From Micromonospora sp. WMMD980 (GTDB lineage: Bacteria > Actinomycetota > Actinomycetes > Mycobacteriales > Micromonosporaceae), in the NCBI RefSeq assembly GCF_029626035.1, contig NZ_JARUBE010000003.1, positions 1,984,001 through 2,048,000 on the forward strand: a DNA stretch of 64,000 nt. Direction: 5' to 3'. Shown here piece after piece: positions 52,359-61,129 of this stretch (positions within the stretch are counted from its first letter, which is position 1; every line of letters starts with the position of its first letter). The translations under genes were made by a program, and so were the position numbers. The notes beneath the pieces are model-generated. The model worked only from the letters and a program-made list of their open reading frames with translations, was not told where the DNA came from and ran no database searches.

Positions 52359-52831
52359 CCACCGCCGCGCCCGCCTTCGCCCCGGACCGCACCCCCGCCC
52401 AGACGTACGCCGAGGCGGCCGCGCCGCTGCCGGCCGTCGCGTGGGTCGAGGTCGCCGCCGGCCCGCGCGGCGGGATCACCCTGCGCGCCGGCACCACCGT
52501 CGACCCGGACGACGTCTACCTGACCGGGCACTTCCCCGAGCTGACCGTCTACCCGGGGGTGTTCACCCTGGAGACGCTGCGGCAGGCGGTCAGCGCGGCG
52601 GTCGGCCACTGCGCCGGCCGGCCGCCGGAGATGCACCGGCTGCGCTCGGCGCGGTTCCTCGCCCCGCTGCTGGCCGGCGACACGCTCACCGTCGAGGCGT
52701 CCGTCGGCCCGGTCGCCCAGGACCAGTCCTTCGAGGTCACCGCCCGTTGCGTACGCGGCGACGGGGTGCGGGCCGCGACCGTGCGGGCGGCGTTCCGCTG
52801 GCCGCTCGACGACGGGGACGACGACCGATGA
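52355..52831 (+). CDS. FabZ-like hot-dog dehydratase (catalytic residues present)
   Basis: A 158-residue hot-dog protein. It keeps the FabZ catalytic pair at the right spacing: His59 in TGHFPE and Glu73 in PGVFTLETL. It is therefore probably a working 3-hydroxyacyl-ACP dehydratase. GTG 52355 overlaps the FabG stop, and its own end overlaps the next FabZ-like gene, so the two may form a heterodimer, one active and one inactive. Confidence 0.82.
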   Translation: MTTAAPAFAPDRTPAQTYAEAAAPLPAVAWVEVAAGPRGGITLRAGTTVDPDDVYLTGHFPELTVYPGVFTLETLRQAVSAAVGHCAGRPPEMHRLRSARFLAPLLAGDTLTVEASVGPVAQDQSFEVTARCVRGDGVRAATVRAAFRWPLDDGDDDR

Positions 52832-53319
52832 GGCTGGAGCACGCCGCGCTGCGCGCCCTGCTGCCGCACCGTCACCCGATGCTGCTGCTCGACCGGGTCG
52901 AGGACGTGACGCCGGGCGAGAGCCTGACCGGCGTCAAGGCGGTGAGCGGCTGCGAGCCCTGCTACCGGGGGATCAGCGAGGGACAGCCCGCCGACCGGTA
53001 CGCCTATCCGGCGTCGCTGCTGATCGAGTCGTTCGGCCAGGGCGCGGCGGTGCTCTGGCTGCTGTCCCGACGGCCCGGCACGGCGGGGCTGCCGATGTTC
53101 ACCGCGGCCCGCGACGTCGCCCTGCTGCGGCCGGTGCACCCGGGCGACGTGATCCGCCACCGGGTCCGGCTGGAGCAGGTCGTCGACGGCGCCGCGTTCG
53201 CCTCCGGGTCCAGTTGGGTCGGGGAGCGACGGGTGGCCGAGTTCGACTCGATGATGGCCGTCGTCCGGACGGCCGACGCCATCGTCGAGCCGCGAGATGA
53301 GAGGGAGGAACCGCGATGA
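52828..53319 (+). CDS. FabZ-like hot-dog protein lacking the catalytic histidine
   Basis: A 163-residue protein whose N terminus, ALLPHRHPMLLLDRVEDVTPG, is strikingly FabZ-like. In the active-site strand the expected His is Gln53 (EGQPADRYAYP), while the Glu67 position (LLIESFGQ) is kept. It is thus probably not an independent dehydratase but a partner subunit or double-bond isomerase. Heterodimeric FabZ-like dehydratases are known from highly reducing type II PKS systems. ATG overlaps the previous stop; the ACP gene overlaps its end. Confidence 0.82.
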   Translation: MRLEHAALRALLPHRHPMLLLDRVEDVTPGESLTGVKAVSGCEPCYRGISEGQPADRYAYPASLLIESFGQGAAVLWLLSRRPGTAGLPMFTAARDVALLRPVHPGDVIRHRVRLEQVVDGAAFASGSSWVGERRVAEFDSMMAVVRTADAIVEPRDEREEPR

Positions 53320-53570
53320 GTGAACGCGACCAGCACCTGGAGCAACTGCGGGAGATCGTCGCCGAGGTGCTCGAGATGGAGCCGGAGGAGGTCGCCGACA
53401 CGGCCGACTTCGTCGAGGAGTACGAGGCGGACTCGCTGCGGGCGATCGAGATCCTGGCCCGGATCGAGAAGACGTACAAGGTGGAGATCCCGCAGGCCGA
53501 GCTGAACGAGATGCGCAGCCTCAAGGCCGTGCACGAGGTGGTGGCGCGGTACGCCGGTTGGCAGGACTGA
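53316..53570 (+). CDS. Acyl carrier protein of the ketosynthase system
   Basis: An 84-residue acidic carrier protein with phosphopantetheine site Ser40 (EADSLRAIEIL). It overlaps the preceding gene by 4 bp and is followed after 3 bp by a ketosynthase, so it is the natural carrier for the KS/CLF pairs. Its sequence differs clearly from the FAAL-linked ACP at 37612, implying separate partners. Confidence 0.93.
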   Translation: MSERDQHLEQLREIVAEVLEMEPEEVADTADFVEEYEADSLRAIEILARIEKTYKVEIPQAELNEMRSLKAVHEVVARYAGWQD

Positions 53571-53573
53571 GGC

Positions 53574-54779
53574 GTGCACCGGGTAGTCGTCACCGGCCTC
53601 GGCCCGGTGTCGGGCATCGGCATCGGCGTCGAGGAGTTCACCGACGGGCTGCGCCGGGGCCGCTCCGCCGCCGCGCCCATCACCAGCTTCGACGCGTCCG
53701 GCTTCCCGCACCGGTACGCGGGCGAGGTGCCCGCCTTCCGGCCGGCGGAGGTGCTGGGCCGGGTGCGGGTCGAGGAGTGGGGCCGTTCGGCGCTGCTGGC
53801 CGCGGCGGCCGCCCGGCTGGCCGCTACCGACGCGGGACTGCCGCTGCCGCTGGCCGACCCGGGGCGCGCGGGTGCGGTCATCGGCACCACCAGCGGCGAG
53901 TCGACCGTGGTGGAGCAGCTCGTCGCGGACCTCGTCGCCGGCGGCTACCCGAGCATGTCGGCGGGCGCGCTGCGCCAGGCGCCCGCGGAGCGACTGGCCT
54001 ACGCGGTCAGCGCCGAGCTGGGCCTGGCCGGCGAGTCGGTCACGCTCACCACCGCCTGCTCGGCCAGCAACTACGCCATCGGCTACGCCTACGACCTGCT
54101 GCACACCGGCGAGGCGGACGTGATGGTCGCCGGCGGGGCGGACTCGGTGTGCCGGTGGGCGCACGCCGGCTTCTTCCGGCTGGGCGCGCTGACCGAGCGG
54201 CAGTGCCGCCCGTTCGACCGGGACCGCTCCGGCATCCTCACCGGTGAGGGCGGCGCGGCGCTGGTGCTGGAGACGCTGGAGCACGCCCGCGCCCGGGGCG
54301 CCCGGATCTACGCCGAGGTGCTCGGCCACGGCCTGAACTGCGACGCCCACCACATGGTCGCGCCGAACGAGGACAGCGTCGCGGCCTGCATGCGGCTGGC
54401 CCTGGACAACGCCGGGATCAAACCGGTGGACGTCGACTACGTGAGCACCCACGGCACCGGGACGCCGGCGAACGACCTGTGCGAGGCGCGGGCGATCCGG
54501 GCCGTCTTCGGCGACCGGGTGCCGCCGGTCAGCTCGATCAAGTCGATGCTCGGGCACACCATGGGCGCGGCCAGCGGCTTCGGTGCGATCGCCACCACCC
54601 TGGCCATCCGGCACGGGTTCCTGCCGCCGACGATCAACTGGGCGAATCCGGACCCAGAGTTGCCGTGGATCGACCCGGTGCCGAACGTCGCCCGGCCGGC
54701 GACGGTCCGGGTGGCGCAGAACAACGGGTTCGCCTTCGGCGGCAACAACGCCATCACGATCTTCGGAGCGATCCGGTGA
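53574..54779 (+). CDS. Ketosynthase (KS-alpha 1), active
   Basis: A 401-residue FabF-type ketosynthase with the full catalytic set: Cys162 (TTACSASN), His293 (STHGTGT), Lys323 and His328 (SSIKSMLGH). GTG 53574 follows the ACP. The gene overlaps the next, which encodes a KS homologue without the cysteine, so the two form a KS/CLF heterodimer. With one KR, FabZ-like proteins and a discrete ACP, the system resembles highly reducing type II PKSs that make polyene chains. Confidence 0.92.
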   Translation: MHRVVVTGLGPVSGIGIGVEEFTDGLRRGRSAAAPITSFDASGFPHRYAGEVPAFRPAEVLGRVRVEEWGRSALLAAAAARLAATDAGLPLPLADPGRAGAVIGTTSGESTVVEQLVADLVAGGYPSMSAGALRQAPAERLAYAVSAELGLAGESVTLTTACSASNYAIGYAYDLLHTGEADVMVAGGADSVCRWAHAGFFRLGALTERQCRPFDRDRSGILTGEGGAALVLETLEHARARGARIYAEVLGHGLNCDAHHMVAPNEDSVAACMRLALDNAGIKPVDVDYVSTHGTGTPANDLCEARAIRAVFGDRVPPVSSIKSMLGHTMGAASGFGAIATTLAIRHGFLPPTINWANPDPELPWIDPVPNVARPATVRVAQNNGFAFGGNNAITIFGAIR

Positions 54780-55828
54780 GCGCCGTGGTGACCGGCAGCG
54801 GCGTCGTGTCCGCCGCCGGCGGCTCCGTCACCGACGTGCTCGCCGCGATCCGCGCCGGCGCGGCCATCCGCACCGACGTGCGCGACCGGTTCCCCGAGCC
54901 GCTGCCGGAGGCCGAGGCGCCGGCGGTCGCCGGGTTCGACGTACGCGGCCTGCTCGGCCGCAAGGGCACCAGCTTCCTGGACCGGGCCACCGCGCTGGCG
55001 ATGGTGGCCTGCGGGCGCGCGCTCACCGACGGGGAGCTGACCCTCGACGACGACAACCGGCACCGCGTCGGGGTGGTGCTGGGCACCACGACCGGCAGCC
55101 TGAAGTCCACCATGGACTTTTCCCGTGAGACGCTCGTGCAGGACAAGCCCTACCTGGTCAACCCGGTGCTGTTTCCCAACACGGTGATGAACTGCGCCGC
55201 CGGCCAGGCGGCCATCCGGTACGGCCTGCGCGGCGTCAACGCCACCGTGGCCGGCGGCCCGCTGGCCTTCCTCTACGCGCTGCGCTACGCGCTCAACGCC
55301 ATCCGGCGTGGCTACGCGGACGCGCTGCTGGTGGGCGGCGTGGAGGAGTACACGCCGAACACGGCGTGGGCGGCGCGACTGACCGACGCCGGACCGGCCG
55401 GCGAGGCGTCCGCCGTCTACCTGCTGCGCCGGCGCCGCGCCGAGGCGGCAGGCGCCCGCGCCGAGGTGCTCTCGGTGGCCACCGGCTTCGCGCCCGACGA
55501 CACCGCCGCCGGGCTGGCGGGCTGCGCCCGCCGGGCGCTGGCCGCGGCCGACGTCCGCGCCTCGGACGTCTGGGCGCTGGCCGGCGACGACCCCGACGGC
55601 CTGGCGGGCGGGGTGCCGGCCGCGGTGGAGCGGCTGTCGGTGCGCCCGACGCTCGGCGACTGCCAGGCCGCCGCCGGCGCCCTGGCCTTCGGCGCGCTGC
55701 TGGCCCGCTACGCCGAGGAGCCCGGGCCGAGCGGACGCCCGGCGCTGCTGACCGGCCGTTCCCGCGACGGCGGGGTGGCCGCGGCCGTGGTGAGGGGGTG
55801 GGCCGGTGCCGGCGACGATCACCGCTAG
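54776..55828 (+). CDS. Chain-length-factor-like ketosynthase homologue (CLF 1)
   Basis: A 350-residue KS-fold protein. It retains the FPNTVMNCAAGQ segment seen in CLF-type partners, but the active-site stretch reads TVAGGPLAF, with Gly where Cys should be, and the HGTGT and KxxxGH histidines are absent. It therefore cannot condense and most likely forms the non-catalytic half of a KS/CLF dimer with the 53574 product. GTG 54776 overlaps its partner by 4 bp. Its end overlaps the next KS by 23 bp. Confidence 0.85.
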   Translation: MSAVVTGSGVVSAAGGSVTDVLAAIRAGAAIRTDVRDRFPEPLPEAEAPAVAGFDVRGLLGRKGTSFLDRATALAMVACGRALTDGELTLDDDNRHRVGVVLGTTTGSLKSTMDFSRETLVQDKPYLVNPVLFPNTVMNCAAGQAAIRYGLRGVNATVAGGPLAFLYALRYALNAIRRGYADALLVGGVEEYTPNTAWAARLTDAGPAGEASAVYLLRRRRAEAAGARAEVLSVATGFAPDDTAAGLAGCARRALAAADVRASDVWALAGDDPDGLAGGVPAAVERLSVRPTLGDCQAAAGALAFGALLARYAEEPGPSGRPALLTGRSRDGGVAAAVVRGWAGAGDDHR

Positions 55829-56918
55829 CGCGGTCCGCACCTGCTTCGGCGACGGGTCGGCCACCTGGGACGCGCTGCTGCGCGGCGACTGCGGCGTCGC
55901 CCCGCTGCGGCGGGTGGACCCGCGACGCGTCGCTGTGGGGCACGGCTATCCGATCGCCGACGACCGGCCGTTCGGCCCCGGCCGGTGGCTCGCGGACTGC
56001 GTCACCGAGGCGCTGGCCGCCGCCGGCGTGGATCCGCGGCGCCGCCGGGTGGTCAGCCTGGTCGGCACCGGCCTGCGCGAGTCCGCCGAGGTGGAACGCG
56101 CCGCGCTGGCCGGCGCGGTCGACTTTCCCGCCGAGCGGCTGCACTTCGGCCCGGCAGTCGCCGGCGCGGCGCCCGGCGTGGGCCGGGTGGTCACGCTCGC
56201 CAACGCGTGCAGCGCCGGCGGGCACGCCCTCGCGCTGGCTCAGGACCTGGTGGAGACCGGCGAGGCGGACGCGGTGCTGGTCGGCGGCACCGACGGCAGC
56301 AGCGCGTCGATGCTGGCCATGATCGGTCGGGTGGCCGCCCGACCGACCGGCCGGGTGCGGCCGTTCGACGCCGATCGCACCGGGGTGCTGCTCGGCGACG
56401 GCGCGGTCGTGCTGGTCGTCGAGGCGGACCGGCCGGGCACGGGCCTGGCCCGCCTGCTGGGCACCGGGCTGTCCTGCGACGCCGGGCACGAGACGGCCCC
56501 CGACCGCGACGGCATCCTGCGCGCCGTGCGCGACGCCCACCGCCGGGCCGGCCGCCGACCCGGGCAGGTCGACCTGGTGGTGGCGCACGGCACCGGCACC
56601 GCGCTCAACGACGAGACCGAGGCCGGGGTGATCGCCGAGGTCTTCGCCGGCTGCCAGCCCGGACCGCTGGTGACCGCGCTCAAGGGCGCGGTGGGGCACA
56701 CCTCGGGCGGGTCGGCGCTGCTCGGCGTCGCCGTCGCGATCGAGGCGCTGCGCACCGGGCGGGTCCCGCCGATGGTGGGGCTGAGTCGGCCCACGCCGGA
56801 GGCGGCGGGGCTGCGACTCGTCCGTGACCGCGCGGTCACGGCGGCGCCGCGCGTCGCCCAGGTCGACGCCTTCGGCTTCGGCGGCCTCAACGCGGTCACC
56901 CTCCTGGAGGCGTCGTGA
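55806..56918 (+). CDS. Ketosynthase (KS-alpha 2), active
   Basis: A 370-residue ketosynthase with Cys135 (LANACSAGG), His261 (VAHGTGT), Lys293 and His298 (LKGAVGH), so catalytically complete. It is more divergent and shorter than KS 1. Together with the following KS-like gene it makes a second KS/CLF-type pair. Two pairs in one operon suggest either two chains, or initiation and elongation divided between dimers. Confidence 0.9.
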   Translation: MPATITASAVRTCFGDGSATWDALLRGDCGVAPLRRVDPRRVAVGHGYPIADDRPFGPGRWLADCVTEALAAAGVDPRRRRVVSLVGTGLRESAEVERAALAGAVDFPAERLHFGPAVAGAAPGVGRVVTLANACSAGGHALALAQDLVETGEADAVLVGGTDGSSASMLAMIGRVAARPTGRVRPFDADRTGVLLGDGAVVLVVEADRPGTGLARLLGTGLSCDAGHETAPDRDGILRAVRDAHRRAGRRPGQVDLVVAHGTGTALNDETEAGVIAEVFAGCQPGPLVTALKGAVGHTSGGSALLGVAVAIEALRTGRVPPMVGLSRPTPEAAGLRLVRDRAVTAAPRVAQVDAFGFGGLNAVTLLEAS

Positions 56919-57955
56919 CGACCGTCCACACGGGTGCGGCGCGTCCACCGGCCCCGCCGACGAACGACGTCCCGCCGATGGCCGCGGTGCTGGGCGCGGC
57001 GCTGAACCTGCCGGGGACCGACGTGCCCGGCTTACTCGCCGCTACCGGCCCGCACGCGCCCGGACCGGGCCTCGGCGCGCGTGCCGGCGCGGAACCCGGC
57101 ATCGCCGCCGAGGCGCCGGGCTGGCCGGCGGAGCGGGCCGCCGAGCTGCTCGGCCGCAAGGGCCTGCTGGCCAAGGAGCCCGCGACCCGGCTCGCGCTGT
57201 GCGCCGTGCACCTGGCGCTGGGACTGCCGCCGAAGGCGCCCCGGCGCACCGGGCCGGCCGACCCGGGTACCGCCGTGGTGGTCAGCTCCAACCTGGGCAA
57301 CGTCGCCACGGTGGGCGACATCGCCGGACGGCTGCGCGACGGCGGGCCGCGGGAGGTCGGGCCGCTGGAGGCCCCGAACGCGTCCAGCAACGTCGTGGCC
57401 GGGGCGATCGCGATCTGGTTCCGGTTCGGCGGACCCAACCTCACCGTCTGCTCCGGGGCCACCTCGGGCCTGGACGCGATCTGGCTCGCCGGCCTGCTGC
57501 TGCGCACCGGCCGCGCCGAACGGGTGGTGGTGGTCGGCACCGAACCGGACGACCCGCAGGCCCGGGCCCTGCACGCCGCCCGGCGCGGCGCCACGCCCGG
57601 CCGGCCGTTGCGCGCCGGCGCCGCCTGCCTCCTGCTCGGCCCGGCCGCGATCCCGCAGCGGCCGGTGGCGCCACGCCACCCGGGCGGCGCGCCGGGGGAG
57701 CCACCGGCGTCGCTCGACCCCGCCGGGACGCCGGAGCGGCCGCTGGCGCTGCTCGGGCCGGTGCGCGACGGCGCATCCGACACCGGCCCCCTGGTCGACG
57801 AGGCGCGGCTGGACGGCGACCACTACGGCGCCGCCGGGATCGTGCACACCGCGCTCGCCGTCCGGCTGGCCGCCGGCGTGCCCGCCGTCACCGTGCGCTG
57901 CGGCGACCCGGTCGACGGTGTCCGCGAGCTGACGGTGCGGGCGGTGCCGCGATGA
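56915..57955 (+). CDS. Degenerate ketosynthase homologue (CLF 2-like)
   Basis: A 346-residue protein with a weak KS fold: the central NLTVCSGATSGLDAIWLAG stretch corresponds to the nucleophile loop, but Ala falls at the cysteine position, and both catalytic histidines are missing. The second half has a proline-rich insertion and a short C-terminal half. GTG 56915 overlaps KS 2 by 4 bp, pointing to a non-catalytic partner. Most of the fold is divergent, so a structural prediction would help confirm it. Confidence 0.72.
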   Translation: MTTVHTGAARPPAPPTNDVPPMAAVLGAALNLPGTDVPGLLAATGPHAPGPGLGARAGAEPGIAAEAPGWPAERAAELLGRKGLLAKEPATRLALCAVHLALGLPPKAPRRTGPADPGTAVVVSSNLGNVATVGDIAGRLRDGGPREVGPLEAPNASSNVVAGAIAIWFRFGGPNLTVCSGATSGLDAIWLAGLLLRTGRAERVVVVGTEPDDPQARALHAARRGATPGRPLRAGAACLLLGPAAIPQRPVAPRHPGGAPGEPPASLDPAGTPERPLALLGPVRDGASDTGPLVDEARLDGDHYGAAGIVHTALAVRLAAGVPAVTVRCGDPVDGVRELTVRAVPR

Positions 57956-58761
57956 CCCGGACCGTGCCCGCCGCGCCCGTGCACCCGGTCGCGGGACCCG
58001 ACTCCGGGGCGCCGACGGTGCTGCTGGTGCACGGCATGTCCGACTCCTGGCAGAGTTGGCGGCACCTCGCGGCGCGGCTGCCGGACACCTGGCGGTTGCT
58101 CGCCGCCGAGCTGCCGTGGAAGGCCGGCACCGACCACCACTGGCGGCGGCAGGGCACCCCCGGAACCTGGCTCGCCGCGACGGTCGAGGCCATGGCCGCG
58201 CCGCCCGACATCGTGGTCGGCCACTCGCTCGGCGCCAACGCGGTGCTGGAGATGCTGGCCACCGAGACGGCGGTGACGCCGCGCGGCGCGATGCTCATCG
58301 CACCCTTCTACTGCCCGCCGGACCTGCCGATCACCTGGGCGGTGCACGAGCGGGCCCAGGCCAACTTCGTCCGGATCATCGACGAGGGACTGCGCAACCG
58401 GCTCGGCCCCCGGCTGGCCACGCTGGACGCGGCCACGCTGGCGTCGATGCGCGACATCATGGTGGACCGGATCGGCCCGGTCGGGTTCACCGCGCTGTTC
58501 GACCACTTCACCGCGACGGCGCTCCTGCCGCTGCACACGGTGACCGTGCCGACCAAGGTGCTCACCGGCGGGCGGGACCCCAGCCTCGACGGCCCCCGCG
58601 CGAGCGCCCTGCGGGCCCGGCTGCCCGACGCCGAGGTCGTCGTCGAGCCGGAGTTCCACCACTTCTGCCACCTCGACCGCACGGCCGAGGTGGCCCGGCA
58701 CCTCGCGGTCTTCGCCGAGCAGGTGTGCCCCGACCCCGCGATCCGAGGAGGTACGCCGTGA
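57952..58761 (+). CDS. Alpha/beta-hydrolase
   Basis: A 269-residue alpha/beta-hydrolase: LLVHGMSDSWQSW oxyanion-hole strand, nucleophile elbow GHSLG, and a His in the late FHHFCHLD region. It lacks the length and insert of polyketide release thioesterases. ATG overlaps the preceding stop and it overlaps the next gene by 4 bp. It could release or trim the acyl chain from ACP, or hydrolyse a CoA ester. Confidence 0.82.
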   Translation: MTRTVPAAPVHPVAGPDSGAPTVLLVHGMSDSWQSWRHLAARLPDTWRLLAAELPWKAGTDHHWRRQGTPGTWLAATVEAMAAPPDIVVGHSLGANAVLEMLATETAVTPRGAMLIAPFYCPPDLPITWAVHERAQANFVRIIDEGLRNRLGPRLATLDAATLASMRDIMVDRIGPVGFTALFDHFTATALLPLHTVTVPTKVLTGGRDPSLDGPRASALRARLPDAEVVVEPEFHHFCHLDRTAEVARHLAVFAEQVCPDPAIRGGTP

Positions 58762-59678
58762 CCACGGCGGTCCAGCACGAGCCCGTGACCCTGCCCGCCC
58801 GGCCCGGGTTCGAGGGCGCCAACATCCGCACCTGGATCGGGTTCAAGCACTTCGCGTACCTGGTGGAGCAGGGTGTCCTGCAGTGGTTCCGCGAGCGCGA
58901 CCACGGCCCGGGCCGGCTCTACCTGGAGCACGGCGTGGGGCTGTCGGTGCGGGAGTGCTCGCTGCTGCTGCCGGCCGTCCTGGAGGTCGACGACGAGGTG
59001 AGCGTGACCGCCACCCCGGGCGCGGCCGGCCGGTTCGCGGTGCGCGTCACCCGCGTGGGCGGCGCGGCCGGGGCCGAGCCGGTCACCGCCTGCCGGGCCC
59101 GGGTCCGGGTCGCGCTGGTCCGCGAGCCGGACGCGCCGGCCTCGGCGCCGCTGCCGGCGGACCTGGCCGGCCTGCTCGAGGAGCCGGGCGCCGGGGAGCC
59201 CGGCCCGGCCGCCGGCGCCGACCCGGCCGCCACCCTGCGCGCCGCCGGCGCGGGCTTCGTGTGGGCCTGGCGGGTGCCCTACTTCTACTGCCAGTACTCA
59301 CAGCGCATGCAGCACGCCGGCTACGTCCGGCTGCTGGAGGAGGTGGTGGACCGCTACCTCGCCGACCGGGGCCTGTCGGTCGGGCGGATGCTGCGCGAGC
59401 GGGGCTGGATCCCGGTGGTCTCCCGGGCTCGTGTCGAGGTGGTCGGCGACGCGCGTGTCGAGGAGCCGATGTGGGTCACCTTCACCGTCACCGACGTGCT
59501 CAAGGACGTCACCTACGACGCCCGGATGACCTGTCACGTGCTGCGCGACGGCCGGTTGACGCAGGTGGCCTCCGCCACCATCCTGCACGGCTACGCGGCC
59601 AGCCGGGGGCCGGACGCGGGTAGCCTGGCCACCCTCGACCCGGAGACCGTGGCCGCGCTGACCGCGGGTTGCCGGTGA
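58758..59678 (+). CDS. Double hot-dog thioesterase-like protein
   Basis: A 306-residue protein with two hot-dog halves: GFKHFAYLVEQGVLQWFRE with GLSVRECSLLLPAVLEVDDEV, and a second half including PYFYCQYSQRMQHAGYVRLLEEVVDRYLADRG, resembling 4-hydroxybenzoyl-CoA-thioesterase-like folds. GTG 58758 has GAGGAGG upstream. It may be a thioesterase, dehydratase or aromatase-like factor for the polyketide arm. Similar double hot-dog proteins occur beside ketosynthases, but the function is open. Confidence 0.7.
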   Translation: MTTAVQHEPVTLPARPGFEGANIRTWIGFKHFAYLVEQGVLQWFRERDHGPGRLYLEHGVGLSVRECSLLLPAVLEVDDEVSVTATPGAAGRFAVRVTRVGGAAGAEPVTACRARVRVALVREPDAPASAPLPADLAGLLEEPGAGEPGPAAGADPAATLRAAGAGFVWAWRVPYFYCQYSQRMQHAGYVRLLEEVVDRYLADRGLSVGRMLRERGWIPVVSRARVEVVGDARVEEPMWVTFTVTDVLKDVTYDARMTCHVLRDGRLTQVASATILHGYAASRGPDAGSLATLDPETVAALTAGCR

Positions 59679-60373
59679 TGGCGCCCCGGCCGCCCCGGTT
59701 GTACTTCTCCTTCCGCAGCCCGTACAGCTGGCTGGCGGTGGAGCGGCTGACCCGGGCGCTGCACCGCCCGCAGGAGGCGCTGGAGTTCATCCCCTACTGG
59801 GACCCGGACTCGCGGACCGAGGCGGCGCTGACCGCGGCCGGCGGCGCGTTCCACTACGTGCAGATGAGCAAGCCGAAGCACCTCTACCTGCTGCAGGACG
59901 CCAAGCGCCTGGCCCGGCGGCTGGATCTGCCGATGCGCTGGCCGATCGACGTCGACCCGTGGTGGGAGCTGCCGCACCTGGGCTTCCTCGCGGCCCGGGA
60001 ACGGGGAGCGGGGGAGGCGTTCTACCGGGAGGTGATCGCGGCGCGCTGGCACCGCGGCGAGGACGTCTGCACGCCCGAGGTCCTCGCCGGGGTCGCCGAG
60101 CGGGCCGGCGTCGACCCGGCGGTGGTGCTCGGCGCCGTCGACGACGACGGGGTGCGGGCCGCCGGCGTGGACTGCCTGATGCGCGCCTACGACGACGACA
60201 TCTTCGGCATCCCCTATCTGCGCATCGGCCCGCACCGGTTCTGGGGTTACGACCGGGTCGACGACTTCCTCGCCGCCTACGCCGACCGTTCCGGCGTCCC
60301 GGCCCGCCCGGCGGAGCCCGTGCCGGCCGGCGCCGGCGGCTACGACACCGACACCGGAGGCGGCTGTGGCTGA
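59678..60373 (+). CDS. DsbA-family HCCA isomerase-like protein
   Basis: A 231-residue thioredoxin-fold protein of the 2-hydroxychromene-2-carboxylate isomerase/kappa-GST group. The N-terminal RLYFSFRSPYSWLAVERL carries the serine-type SPYS active site in place of a CxxC pair, and FGIPYLRIGPHRFWGYDRVDDF near the C terminus is typical. These enzymes use glutathione or a similar thiol to isomerise double bonds or ring systems. The ATG shares bases with the preceding stop (TGATG). In this operon it could isomerise a polyene or dienone intermediate. Confidence 0.82.
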   Translation: MAPRPPRLYFSFRSPYSWLAVERLTRALHRPQEALEFIPYWDPDSRTEAALTAAGGAFHYVQMSKPKHLYLLQDAKRLARRLDLPMRWPIDVDPWWELPHLGFLAARERGAGEAFYREVIAARWHRGEDVCTPEVLAGVAERAGVDPAVVLGAVDDDGVRAAGVDCLMRAYDDDIFGIPYLRIGPHRFWGYDRVDDFLAAYADRSGVPARPAEPVPAGAGGYDTDTGGGCG

Positions 60374-61103
60374 GCGACGCACCCCCGAGCAGGAACGGGC
60401 CCACCGGCGTCGGCAGCTGGTGCTGACCGTGCGCGCGTTCGCGCTGGCCGGCTTCGACGAGGGCGCCGGCGGGCACGTGACCGCCCGGGACCCGATCGAG
60501 CCGGACACCTTCTGGATCAACCCGTTCGGCCGGCACTTCGGCCACGTCCGCGACGACGACCTGCTGCGGGTCGACCACGCCGGCGAGGTGGTCGACGGCA
60601 CGGGCCGGGTCAACCCCGCCGGGTACGCCATCCACTCCGCGATCCACAAGGCCCGGCCGGACGTGGCGGCCGCCGCGCACACCCACTCGATCCACGGCCG
60701 GGCGTTCTCCGCGCTGGGCCGGTCGCTCGCGCCGATCACCCAGGACGCCTGCGCGTTCTTCGAGGACCACGAGGTCCACGACGAGTACGGCGGGGTGGTG
60801 CTCGACGGCGCGGAGGGCGACCGGATCGCCGCGACGCTGGGCGCCGGCAAGGCGGTCGTGCTGCGCAACCACGGCCTGCTCACGGTCGGTGGCTCGGTCG
60901 CCGAAGCGGCCTGGTGGTTCCTCGCCATGGACCGCTGCTGCCAGGTGCAGCTGCTCGCCCAGGCCGCGGGCGAGCTGGTCCTGATCCCCGACGAGGCGGC
61001 CCGGGCGGCGCGCGCGGACATCGGCACCCCCGGGATCGCCCGGCTCAACTTCCGGCCGGTGGCCGAGCACGTCCTGGCGGTCAGCCCGGACCTGACGGCC
61101 TGA
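60366..61103 (+). CDS. Class II aldolase/adducin-family protein
   Basis: A 245-residue class II aldolase-type protein with zinc-binding histidines in AAAHTHSIHG and the LRNHGLLTVG segment, and a GGHVTARDP start region. Relatives cleave or form C-C bonds in sugar phosphates, or act as decarboxylases on hydroxy- or aromatic acids. GTG 60366 overlaps the isomerase gene by 8 bp. It may perform a retro-aldol or decarboxylation step in building the acyl or aryl unit. Confidence 0.85.
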   Translation: MAERRTPEQERAHRRRQLVLTVRAFALAGFDEGAGGHVTARDPIEPDTFWINPFGRHFGHVRDDDLLRVDHAGEVVDGTGRVNPAGYAIHSAIHKARPDVAAAAHTHSIHGRAFSALGRSLAPITQDACAFFEDHEVHDEYGGVVLDGAEGDRIAATLGAGKAVVLRNHGLLTVGGSVAEAAWWFLAMDRCCQVQLLAQAAGELVLIPDEAARAARADIGTPGIARLNFRPVAEHVLAVSPDLTA

Positions 61104-61129
61104 ACCACACGCACAGACAGGAGGTCCGG

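Noticed and set aside
60914..61129. Upstream extension of the ligase-P450 fusion
   Set aside because: It overlaps the class II aldolase coding sequence in another frame. ATG 61130 has an AGGAGG site and the ligase fold starts there.
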